From Gammaproteobacteria bacterium (lineage in GTDB: Bacteria > Pseudomonadota > Gammaproteobacteria > SZUA-229), in assembly GCA_002401185.1 (NCBI GenBank), contig NVSH01000010.1, positions 713-10,989 on the forward strand: 10,277 nucleotides of DNA. The letters run 5' to 3'. Shown one piece after another: positions 1 to 7,081 of the stretch. The notes under the pieces are model-generated. The model ran no database searches. It had not been told where the DNA came from and saw only the letters and a program-made list of their open reading frames with translations. Within the stretch, counting starts at the first letter, position 1; every line of letters starts with the position of its first letter. The position numbers and the translations under genes were made by a program.

Positions 1-878
1 TACATTGCAGGAGCGCCGAAAAAAACTGGATCCAGCTGGGCCCAGCTTCTGGCATACAGGCCTGCGGCGAAACCGGTGAAGGGCGTATGCTGGAAGTCAG
101 CGACATCATGCTCGCTCTCGGTCGAAGTTTCAAAAGTGGTGCTTTACAAGGCGTGAATGTTGTTGTCACCGCCGGGCCAACCTATGAAGCCATCGACCCC
201 GTACGTTTTATCGGCAACCGCAGCTCTGGACGTATGGGTTACGCCATCGCAGAAGCTGCCCGCGAAGCAGGTGCCAGGGTCACGTTGATAAGCGGCCCTA
301 GCCACCTAACCGCACCAGACGATATCAACTTTACCGCCGTCGAATCTGCCGAACAAATGCAACGTGCCGTATTATCAACGATTGACCAATGTCATATCTA
401 TATATCAACAGCGGCAATTTCCGATTATCGCGTAGCTGATATTGCCAGGCAAAAAATCAAAAAAAACCAAGACACATTAACCTTACAGTTAACAAAAAAT
501 GACGACATCATCTCTGCCGTGGCACAACATAATGCCAGGCCTTACGTCGTTGGCTTTGCTGCTGAAACAGAAAACGTTATCGCCAATGCACAAGAAAAAC
601 TGCGACGTAAAAATCTAGACATGATCGTCGCAAACGACGTAAGTGACAGTCTCGGTGACATTACCGGTGAATCCGACGTACCAAAAATAGGCTTCAACAG
701 TGAGTACAATGCATTGCATGTTTTTTGGCGGAACCCACTTTCTAAAAATAATACGCCAACAATAAATGAACAATACTTTGATATTGCGCGTAAATCACAT
801 TTGGCCAGGCAATTAATAGCCATTATCGCCAGACAATATAAGATGAATAAAACACAACATGCAAAAGATACAGCTTAA
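1..878 (+). CDS. coaBC: Bifunctional phosphopantothenoylcysteine decarboxylase / phosphopantothenate-cysteine ligase, 3' part
   Basis: CoaBC joins 4'-phosphopantothenate to cysteine (CoaB) and decarboxylates the product to 4'-phosphopantetheine (CoaC) in coenzyme A synthesis. The left window edge cuts the gene; the supported frame has codons at 3, 6, 9 and so on. Visible first is the end of the flavin-dependent CoaC domain, [17 protein letters not shown] (codons 39-89), with the conserved active-site Cys at 63-65. The complete CoaB domain follows: the nucleotide-binding start [15 protein letters not shown] and NRSSGRMG, then AAISDYR, the KIKK lysines, GFAAET and IVAND, all family hallmarks. 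The ATG at 87 is internal, not the start. The first ~12 codons in this frame do not look like CoaBC, whereas the adjacent frame gives TLQER, which does, so there may be a frameshift near 19-25. The 3' end overlaps dut by 20 bp. The family call is very secure. Confidence 0.95.
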   Translation, partial: HCRSAEKNWIQLGPASGIQACGETGEGRMLEVSDIMLALGRSFKSGALQGVNVVVTAGPTYEAIDPVRFIGNRSSGRMGYAIAEAAREAGARVTLISGPSHLTAPDDINFTAVESAEQMQRAVLSTIDQCHIYISTAAISDYRVADIARQKIKKNQDTLTLQLTKNDDIISAVAQHNARPYVVGFAAETENVIANAQEKLRRKNLDMIVANDVSDSLGDITGESDVPKIGFNSEYNALHVFWRNPLSKNNTPTINEQYFDIARKSHLARQLIAIIARQYKMNKTQHAKDTA

Positions 879-1314
879 GATACTCGATGCGCGCATCGGC
901 AAAGAAATTGCACTACCAGAATATGCTACTGATGGTTCTGCCGGCATGGACTTACGCGCCGCCTTCGACAAAACCACCACGATAACACCCGGTGAAACCC
1001 TTTTAATTCCTACCGGTTTGGCTATCTACGTCGAAAACCCAAACATGGCCGCAATCATTCTTCCCCGCTCGGGTCTGGGTCATAAACATGGCATCGTATT
1101 AGGCAACCTCGTCGGCTTAATCGACTCAGATTATCAGGGACAGCTCTTTGTTTCCTGCTGGAACCGCAGCAATAAAGATTTCAGCATCGCCATCGGTGAT
1201 CGCATCGCACAATTGGTGTTGGTGCCCGTGATTCAAGCCGAATTTGAAATCGTGAATGATTTTACGAAATCGCATCGTGGTGCAGGTGGTTTTGGTCACT
1301 CCGGTACAAACTAA
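859..1314 (+). CDS. dut: Deoxyuridine 5'-triphosphate nucleotidohydrolase (dUTPase)
   Basis: Trimeric dUTPase hydrolyses dUTP to dUMP and pyrophosphate, keeping uracil out of DNA and supplying dUMP for thymidylate synthesis. All five family motifs are present in order in 151 residues, the usual bacterial length: motif 1 [12 protein letters not shown] (residues 23-34), motif 2 PRSGLG (69-74), motif 3 GLIDSDYQG (86-94, with the probable catalytic Asp89), motif 4 [11 protein letters not shown], and motif 5 [10 protein letters not shown] (140-149), which closes over the nucleotide. The ATG at 859 lies inside the end of coaBC, giving a 20-bp overlap in another frame. No strong Shine-Dalgarno is visible, so translational coupling to coaBC is likely. 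dut directly after coaBC is the standard gammaproteobacterial arrangement. No anomalies were seen. Confidence 0.97.
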   Translation: MQKIQLKILDARIGKEIALPEYATDGSAGMDLRAAFDKTTTITPGETLLIPTGLAIYVENPNMAAIILPRSGLGHKHGIVLGNLVGLIDSDYQGQLFVSCWNRSNKDFSIAIGDRIAQLVLVPVIQAEFEIVNDFTKSHRGAGGFGHSGTN

Positions 1315-1363
1315 CGGTTATAGCAACTACACTCTAACAAGAGAGACTAAACGTTGCCGTATT

Positions 1364-2737
1364 ATGACCATAAATAAAGCTATTTTCCGTGCCTACGATA
1401 TTCGAGGTATCGTCCAAACCGCGCTGACACCCGACACCGTGCAACGGATTGGTCAGGCCTTTGCTAGTGAAGCGTTATCTCAAAATCAGCACACCGTAAT
1501 TATCGGCAGAGATGGACGCAACTCCAGCCCCGAACTAGCGCAACAGCTTAGTGATGGCTTACGTGCGGGTGGTTGCGATGTTATCGATATCGGCATGGTG
1601 TCTACGCCAATGCTGTATTACGCCACGCACAAATTAAAAACCGGCACGGGCATTATGGTAACGGGTAGCCATAATCCACCAGAATACAATGGACTTAAGT
1701 TACTCATTGCAGGAAATACACTGTATGGCGAGAGTATTCAAACACTCTACCAAAGACTTGTTAATGGCCAGCTTAATGAAGGTGCAGGTGAATACAGCCA
1801 AAAAGACATCATTCCTGATTATTTAGATACTATCGTCAATGACATCAAACTTGAAAGGCCATTAAAGATTGCCATCGATTGTGGTAACGGTACTGCCGGT
1901 ATCGTCGCAACCGAATTATTTACTCGATTGGGTTGTGATGTAACACCATTGTATTGTGACGTCGATGGCAACTTTCCGAACCACCACCCTGACCCTTCCA
2001 AACCGGAAAATCTCATCGATCTACAAAACGCTATAAAAGAAAATTCTCTTGATATCGGTTTCGCCTTTGATGGTGATGCTGACCGTGTAGGCGTACTTGA
2101 TAATGAGCAGAATATACTATGGCCCGATCGACAATTGATGTTGTTTGCCGCCGATGTATTAAAACGAAAACCCGGCGCATTGATTATCTATGATATTAAA
2201 TCCACCTCTAACCTGGATGACTACATTAAAAATCTTGGCGGAAATTCACTGATGTGGAAATCCGGTCATTCATTCATCAAAGCTAAAATGAAAGAAACTG
2301 CTGCTGAACTCGCCGGGGAAATGAGCGGCCATATCTTCTTTAAAGAACGCTGGTTTGGTTTTGATGATGGCCTATACAGTGCCGCGCGAATGCTAGAAAT
2401 CCTTAGTCAGCACAGCGAGAGCAGTTCAGTTATTTTTCAAACATTACCCGACAGTATTAATACCCCTGAATTACAAATACCTTTTGCTGAAGGCGAGCAT
2501 TACCAATTCATGAAAAAATTTATTGCAAACACCAACTTTTCTAATGCCGAAACCATAACCATTGATGGTATCCGTGTAAACTTCAGTGACGGCTGGGGGT
2601 TAATTCGGCCTTCGCACACCACGCCATGCCTGGTGTTACGTTTTGAAGCGAGTGATGAAAGTAGCTTGATAAAAATACAAAATATTTTCCGTAAAAAAAT
2701 ACTGGCCATCGACAGCAGTTTACATTTGCCTTTTTAA
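1364..2737 (+). CDS. algC: Phosphomannomutase/phosphoglucomutase (AlgC/ManB type)
   Basis: Alpha-D-phosphohexomutase interconverting mannose-6-P/mannose-1-P and glucose-6-P/glucose-1-P, feeding GDP-mannose and nucleotide-glucose pools for exopolysaccharide and LPS. The open frame extends upstream to 1256 inside dut, but ATG 1364 is preferred because it puts the family N-terminal motif FRAYDIRGIV at residues 8-17 and gives 457 aa, close to Pseudomonas AlgC. Four active-site loops are visible: the phosphoserine loop TGSHNP with Ser102, the metal loop DGDADR (236-241), the sugar-specificity loop GEMSGH (Glu319, Ser321) and the phosphate-binding loop around Arg415 (RPSHTTP), followed by RFEA. Each lies about six residues before its AlgC equivalent. 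The ribosome binding site is weak (GAGAGA well upstream). Fourth-loop sequence and length favour the dual-specificity enzyme over GlmM or MrsA. Which polysaccharide it serves cannot be told here. Confidence 0.93.
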   Translation: MTINKAIFRAYDIRGIVQTALTPDTVQRIGQAFASEALSQNQHTVIIGRDGRNSSPELAQQLSDGLRAGGCDVIDIGMVSTPMLYYATHKLKTGTGIMVTGSHNPPEYNGLKLLIAGNTLYGESIQTLYQRLVNGQLNEGAGEYSQKDIIPDYLDTIVNDIKLERPLKIAIDCGNGTAGIVATELFTRLGCDVTPLYCDVDGNFPNHHPDPSKPENLIDLQNAIKENSLDIGFAFDGDADRVGVLDNEQNILWPDRQLMLFAADVLKRKPGALIIYDIKSTSNLDDYIKNLGGNSLMWKSGHSFIKAKMKETAAELAGEMSGHIFFKERWFGFDDGLYSAARMLEILSQHSESSSVIFQTLPDSINTPELQIPFAEGEHYQFMKKFIANTNFSNAETITIDGIRVNFSDGWGLIRPSHTTPCLVLRFEASDESSLIKIQNIFRKKILAIDSSLHLPF

Positions 2738-2741
2738 GTAA

Positions 2742-3677
<936 letters not shown>

Positions 3678-3722
3678 TAATTAAAAATGACTTACCTGGT
3701 CGCCGGACAGGCCGTTAAAATT

Positions 3723-4376
3723 TTAAAGCTCGTTACGTTCCCGTGCAATTTGTTCACGCCAAGCTTTTCGTTCAGCTTTTAATATTCTGAATCGGTCGAT
3801 ATAGTCATTAAATTGTACGGTAGTTTTATCTCGTCGAAGCTCATGAGCTCGCATCACCTTGGTTTGTACCTTTACCTGATGTTTTTCACCGTTAATTAGG
3901 TCATACACACTAGCAGGCACTTCACGGTTTGACTCTTTTATGGCGATTACTCGTGCCTCTAAGTTAGTCAGTTTAAGTTTTGAATTTTCTATTATCGTCG
4001 CGGCTAGTTTAATCTGCGCACCTACGGCATCTAACCTGGCATCGCGTGCCACGATCAAATCACGCTCGGTTGTATAAGTATCGAGCAAAACACGATCACG
4101 CTGTCGTTTGCGTTTTTCGATCAATGCCTTTTTATCAAGCTCCTTCTGTAAACGTCTTGCTTGTGCTTTTTGCTCGGGTGTTTTAGCCGCTTCCTGGCGA
4201 CGAATTATTACACCTTGCTCATTTAACTCGACGTGCTCTTTTAACTGAAATTGCGGAGGTATTCTGTCGCCAAAATGAATCTGTCCTGTTTCATCCGCCC
4301 ACTTGTACATCTTTGCCTGAGCAACAAAAGAAGTACTAATAATAATTGCCGACAAGACAAGCAACACAAAACGCAT
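3723..4376 (-). CDS. Exported DUF4124 domain protein with charged coiled-coil tail
   Basis: Function unknown. From ATG 4376 the product is 217 aa. Residues 1-21 form a signal peptide: Arg2, a hydrophobic core and VAQA before the predicted cut. A DUF4124 motif follows at about 22-40, MYKWADETGQIHFGDRIPP, the usual Y-K-W-x-D-x-x-G-x-x-H-F-x-D-x-x-P pattern of periplasmic gammaproteobacterial proteins. The rest is strongly charged, rich in Lys, Arg, Glu and Gln, and probably helical or coiled coil. GAGG lies nine bases before ATG 4376, which decides the start; ATG 4385 and TTG 4391 are in frame but lie directly beside or upstream of the GAGG, too close for it to serve them. The gene converges on argB, leaving 45 bp between stops with no convincing terminator. 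A DUF4124 gene near argB/pyrE is, from memory, common in this order; no role in arginine or pyrimidine synthesis is implied. Confidence 0.85.
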   Translation of the reverse strand: MRFVLLVLSAIIISTSFVAQAKMYKWADETGQIHFGDRIPPQFQLKEHVELNEQGVIIRRQEAAKTPEQKAQARRLQKELDKKALIEKRKRQRDRVLLDTYTTERDLIVARDARLDAVGAQIKLAATIIENSKLKLTNLEARVIAIKESNREVPASVYDLINGEKHQVKVQTKVMRAHELRRDKTTVQFNDYIDRFRILKAERKAWREQIARERNEL

Positions 4377-4615
4377 TCTGCACATCCTCAAAGAATATTT
4401 ACTGATAAACTACGACATCCCTAATAATTGTCATGAAACGACATTTTGTTACGCTTAAACTTTGTGTTTTGCGGTATGAGCATTTGCAAATATTCGGCAC
4501 CACACGCATTCAACACAAATCGAAATACCATAAACAAACCCTGCTCAATACAAACTTAAATAAGAAACACCTTTAGATTATAGGCATAAATCCAGAAGAA
4601 TCGAGCAAAATACAC

Positions 4616-5365
4616 ATGGCTGAACAACTTCTTATTTTCATCATCTCACTGATTGCTAACCTATTTTCCGCTTTATCCGGAGGCGGTGCCGGCCTAATCC
4701 AGTTACCCGCACTACTTTTTTTAGGACTGCCTTTTGGCACCGCACTTGCCACACACAAAGTAGCCACCATCGCCCTGGGTATTGGTGCAACTGCTCGGCA
4801 TATAAAAGACAATAAAATAGAAAAGGATTTCGCACTGCTTATAGTCCTTGCAGGTGTTCCCGGCGTTATCCTTGGCGCCAGCTTTATCCTGCAAATCCCC
4901 GACCAAACTGCAAAACTCGCACTCGGTTTTTTAACCATGGGACTTGGTATTTATTCTTTTTTTTCACCTGAACTTGGTCAACAATATCACGTTAAAAACA
5001 GACATATCCGAGGTTACATAACAGGTGCTCTGGTTTTATTTGTCATCGGCATCCTCAATGGTTCGCTGACTTCTGGTACCGGCTTATTCGTCACCTTATG
5101 GCTTATCCGATGGTTTGGCTTTGACTACAAACTCGCCGTTGCATACACATTGGTCTTCGTTGGTTTATTCTGGAACACGTCTGGTGCGATTACGTTAGGC
5201 TTACTAGGCGATATTCATTGGTTGTGGATTCCGGCATTATTGTTAGGCTCATTTATTGGAGGTTATGCCGGCGCACATTTATCAATCGTGAAAGGTAACA
5301 AAATAATAAAACGAAGCTTTGAAGTGGTTACCATTCTTATCGGGTTAAAACTCATATTTAGTTAA
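4616..5365 (+). CDS. TSUP family permease (TauE/SafE type)
   Basis: Integral inner-membrane protein of 249 aa with about eight hydrophobic segments. The TauE/SafE family carries sulfur-containing or small organic anions (sulfite, sulfoacetate, taurine-derived compounds), but substrate cannot be read from sequence. The two internally repeated halves each start with the family's Gly-rich motif: residues 21-31 (SGGGAGLIQLP, followed by ATHK at 45-48) and 145-156 (GILNGSLTSGTG, followed by AVAYTLVF). ATG 4616 is the first ATG after an in-frame TAG at 4574; a weak purine run (AGAAGAA) lies about 17 bases upstream. It stands alone, divergent from the DUF4124 gene and convergent with the PEP-CTERM gene. 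A sulfur-anion role would suit the sulfur genes at 9344-10277, but the distance makes that only a suggestion. Confidence 0.88.
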   Translation: MAEQLLIFIISLIANLFSALSGGGAGLIQLPALLFLGLPFGTALATHKVATIALGIGATARHIKDNKIEKDFALLIVLAGVPGVILGASFILQIPDQTAKLALGFLTMGLGIYSFFSPELGQQYHVKNRHIRGYITGALVLFVIGILNGSLTSGTGLFVTLWLIRWFGFDYKLAVAYTLVFVGLFWNTSGAITLGLLGDIHWLWIPALLLGSFIGGYAGAHLSIVKGNKIIKRSFEVVTILIGLKLIFS

Positions 5366-5367
5366 AC

Positions 5368-5420
5368 CAAAAACAAAAAACCAGCAACAAAGGATGATAC
5401 ACAACACCCTTTATTGCTGG
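5368..5420 (-). terminator. Rho-independent terminator of the PEP-CTERM gene
   Basis: Arms 5381-5393 (CCAGCAACAAAGG) and 5408-5420 (CCTTTATTGCTGG) form a 13-bp stem around a 14-nt loop. In minus-strand RNA the only imperfect pair is a U-G wobble, and the stem is followed by TTTTTTGTTTTTGG (5380-5367). In plus-strand RNA the same position is a C-A mismatch and no T-tract follows. It therefore serves the minus-strand gene, whose stop is 29 bases away. Confidence 0.85.
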
Positions 5421-5448
5421 TCAGATTAATGACACTCAGTAGTGAATC

Positions 5449-6012
5449 CTAAGCTTTTTTAAGTCTCCTGCTCGCAACAAGTCCAAATGCACCTAAAGCC
5501 AACAACATTAGTGTTCCTGGAAGAGGCACAGCCGCAGAAGTTCCTGTTGCCAGATAAGTCGGATTACTCGCATATTGTCCGTTACCCCAATAAAAATCAA
5601 CAATCGCATTGTTTGCATTAATATTTAAATAGTTATTTACGAAATTAACAGTAACCGTACGCATACTTGCAATAGCATCAGTAAGTGACGAAGTATATCG
5701 ACTCCAGGTATACGGGTTACTCCAATTACCTGTGTTACCACTGGTCGATAATGACTTATTATCAAATACTGAGGTCGACCAGCTGTTTGAATGATATCCC
5801 GATGTAGGACCTGCCCATAAGTCACCGTTATAACGAATACTGAGTTGATTATTGCTCCAGAACGATGGTGAGTCATATCCAGACATATCGCCATCAACCG
5901 TAAACGTTAACGAATTGCTGGTGTAGCTAACATCACTGAATGTTAACAAAGCATTGGCAGAACTAGCCCATAACGAAGCGGCTAAAATTAAGATAGTACG
6001 AGTAAGTTTCAT
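5449..6012 (-). CDS. Small secreted protein with PEP-CTERM-like sorting signal (PLP variant)
   Basis: A 187-aa exported protein of unknown function. Residues 1-21 are a signal peptide (Lys2, Arg5, hydrophobic core, SSANA before the cut). Residues 22-160 are rich in Ser, Asn, Thr, Tyr and Trp, with no recognised domain and no cysteine. The C-terminus has the three-part sorting signal of exosortase substrates: VPLPG at 162-166, a hydrophobic stretch to about 181, then the basic tail RRLKK (182-186). The usual Pro-Glu-Pro is Pro-Leu-Pro. Such proteins are processed by exosortase and often accompany exopolysaccharide and floc formation in Gram-negative bacteria; that role is inferred. No exosortase is in the window, so this is a dispersed substrate. 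ATG 6012 has a good Shine-Dalgarno (AAGGA, seven bases away). A sigma-54 promoter lies just upstream and an intrinsic terminator downstream, so it is a single-gene unit. Confidence 0.88.
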   Translation of the reverse strand: MKLTRTILILAASLWASSANALLTFSDVSYTSNSLTFTVDGDMSGYDSPSFWSNNQLSIRYNGDLWAGPTSGYHSNSWSTSVFDNKSLSTSGNTGNWSNPYTWSRYTSSLTDAIASMRTVTVNFVNNYLNINANNAIVDFYWGNGQYASNPTYLATGTSAAVPLPGTLMLLALGAFGLVASRRLKKA

Positions 6013-6040
6013 TGTGATTTCCTTTTTTAATTAATAATCA

Positions 6041-6070
6041 TAGTTGGCAATGCACTTAGCATGCCAACTA
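6041..6070. repeat. Perfect 9-bp inverted repeat enclosing the sigma-54 promoter
   Basis: Arms TAGTTGGCA (6041-6049) and TGCCAACTA (6062-6070) are exact reverse complements, 12 nt apart, and an inner TGC/GCA pair extends the stem. No T-tract follows in either direction, so it is not a terminator. One arm contributes the -24 element; the other covers -1 to about -10. It is mostly outside the predicted transcript, so any role would be at the DNA level. Confidence 0.6.
6051..6067 (-). promoter_or_regulatory. Sigma-54 (RpoN) -24/-12 promoter for the PEP-CTERM gene
   Basis: The minus strand reads TTGGCATGCTAAGTGCA from 6067 to 6051. Against YTGGCACG-N4-TTGCW it differs only at two less critical bases, and the essential GG (6065-6064) and GC (6053-6052) are exactly ten bases apart. 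The predicted start of transcription is near 6040, giving a 28-nt leader that contains the ribosome binding site of the gene starting at 6012. The plus strand of the same dyad has eleven bases between GG and GC, so the promoter has one direction. Confidence 0.7.
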
Positions 6071-6163
6071 TTAAAATTACTCAAGGTCACAATAAATTAC
6101 TAATAAATCAATGGCTTACTTTTTTATATTTTTAAGCTTCACGTATAAAAATTACTAAAATCT

Positions 6164-6210
6164 GACACATTTGTGTCTGGATTTCGACAAAATACTGCTG
6201 CATGACAAAA
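6164..6210 (-). promoter_or_regulatory. Putative upstream activator site(s) for the sigma-54 promoter
   Basis: A dyad GACACA-TT-TGTGTC occupies 6164-6177, and two direct copies of GACAAAA lie at 6186-6192 and 6204-6210. The elements sit about 125-170 bp upstream of the predicted transcription start, the usual range for enhancer-binding proteins of the NtrC family. For PEP-CTERM genes PrsR is the obvious candidate, but its binding site is not known to me well enough to match. The assignment rests on position and symmetry. Confidence 0.4.
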
Positions 6211-6251
6211 CCCAGTGGGATTACTTGCAATGACTTTGGCCGTTTGCAACA

Positions 6252-6893
6252 TCAAACCCCATACTGTTGTCGATAGTCTTCCATGGACTCAAGATACAGG
6301 CCAAATGACGCATCCAATGCCAGGTAGTCGATGAGATCTGTCATGGTAATAATACTGAAGACATCAATACCATAATCACGATTGACTTCTTGAATGGCTG
6401 ATAGCTCCCCTTTACCTTTTTCCTGACGATCAAGCGCGATCAACACAGCGGTGGTGTTTGCATCTTCTGCTTTTATTATATCGACCGCTTCTCGGATAGC
6501 CGTACCCGCGGTAATCACATCATCAACAATAAGCACATTACCTTTTAACTGAGCACCGACAATCAAGCCACCCTCGCCATGATCTTTCGCTTCTTTACGA
6601 TTAAAGGCATACGGTTTATCGATATCATGATTAACGGCAAGTGCATAAACGATGGCAGACACGAGCGGGATACCTTTGTATGCAGGACCAAACAGAACAT
6701 CGTAATCGATATTATGATCAATAATCGTTTGCGCATAACAGCTGCCTAGTTCCGCCAGTGCGTAACCGCTATTAAACAGCCCTGCGTTAAAAAAATAAGG
6801 GCTAATGCGTCCGGATTTAAGCGTGAACTCACCGAAGCGAAGCACTTTATATTTAACCGCCAGATCAATAAAACGTTTTTTATTTTTTTGCAT
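6252..6893 (-). CDS. pyrE: Orotate phosphoribosyltransferase
   Basis: PyrE transfers phosphoribose from PRPP to orotate, giving orotidine 5'-monophosphate in UMP synthesis; it acts as a cytoplasmic dimer. The product has 213 aa, the same length as the E. coli enzyme, and aligns without gaps by eye. Key parts: [10 protein letters not shown] with Lys26, [10 protein letters not shown] (34-43), FGPAYKGIP with Lys73, the flexible catalytic loop [13 protein letters not shown] (97-109, with Arg99, Lys100, Lys103 and His105 at their enterobacterial numbers), and the PRPP motif VDDVITAGT (123-131). ATG 6893 follows AGG, six bases away. It is divergent from the exonuclease III/Crc-like gene, as in Pseudomonas, and 239 bp separate its stop from the PEP-CTERM start. 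No clear terminator or pyrimidine attenuator was found. Confidence 0.97.
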   Translation of the reverse strand: MQKNKKRFIDLAVKYKVLRFGEFTLKSGRISPYFFNAGLFNSGYALAELGSCYAQTIIDHNIDYDVLFGPAYKGIPLVSAIVYALAVNHDIDKPYAFNRKEAKDHGEGGLIVGAQLKGNVLIVDDVITAGTAIREAVDIIKAEDANTTAVLIALDRQEKGKGELSAIQEVNRDYGIDVFSIITMTDLIDYLALDASFGLYLESMEDYRQQYGV

Positions 6894-6917
6894 ATTTCAC
6901 CTGTATTGCGTACACGA

Positions 6918-6923
6918 ATTATA
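6918..6923 (-). promoter_or_regulatory. Possible -10 element for pyrE
   Basis: A perfect TATAAT on the minus strand lies 25 bases before the pyrE start codon. No good -35 hexamer sits at 16-18 bases; ATGACA is present but only 14 bases away. The palindrome GTCATGAC (6939-6946) overlaps the expected -35 region and could be an operator. Weak call. Confidence 0.35.
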
Positions 6924-6979
6924 CGTTATTTTAAATTTGTCATGACCAGCGTTGCTAAGATATTTTATCGCATCAGTGA

Positions 6980-7023
6980 TTATCAACATCATGTTTAACG
7001 CTATATGACATAACGGTTGATAA
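6980..7023. repeat. Inverted repeat TTATCAAC/GTTGATAA in the pyrE-xthA divergent region
   Basis: Arms 6980-6987 and 7016-7023 are exact 8-bp reverse complements with 28 bases between, upstream of the possible xthA -10. The centre-to-centre distance is 36 bp. It might be a pair of regulator half-sites; chance is also plausible. Confidence 0.4.
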
Positions 7024-7048
7024 CAGTTTCAGGTATCATAGGTTTTCG

Positions 7049-7054
7049 TACAAT
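7049..7054 (+). promoter_or_regulatory. Possible -10 element for the xthA-ampG unit
   Basis: TACAAT matches five of six consensus bases and lies 27 bases before the ATG at 7082. No convincing -35 hexamer is found at the right distance, so the call is tentative. Confidence 0.25.
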
Positions 7055-7081
7055 AAGAAGCTTTCTTTAAAAAAGACAATC

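Noticed and set aside
272..810. Four GCCAGG copies in coaBC, with further copies elsewhere on both strands, considered as an uptake or Chi-like signal.
   Set aside because: By hand count about twofold over chance in the window, with no common extended context; in coaBC they are mostly Ala-Arg codon pairs.
1256..1363. Upstream extension of the phosphomannomutase frame into dut.
   Set aside because: The extra 36 residues have no similarity to the family and overlap dut; the family motif FRAYDIRGIV fits a start at 1364.
3681..3726. Possible terminator between convergent argB and DUF4124 genes: CCTG/CAGG arms and the palindrome TTAAAATTTTAA (3715-3726).
   Set aside because: The stem is only four pairs with a nine-base loop, and the palindrome is pure A/T; neither makes a credible intrinsic terminator.
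4433..4576. 47-codon plus-strand frame in the gap before the TSUP gene, in the same frame as that gene and closed by TAG at 4574.
   Set aside because: No ribosome binding site, no recognisable protein features and codon use unlike the neighbours; the shared frame looks accidental.
6194..6260. Possible pyrE terminator (CCCACTGGGTTTTG and TTGCAA repeats on the minus strand).
   Set aside because: Stem of four pairs with almost no loop, and the TTGCAA copies are short self-palindromes; not convincing.
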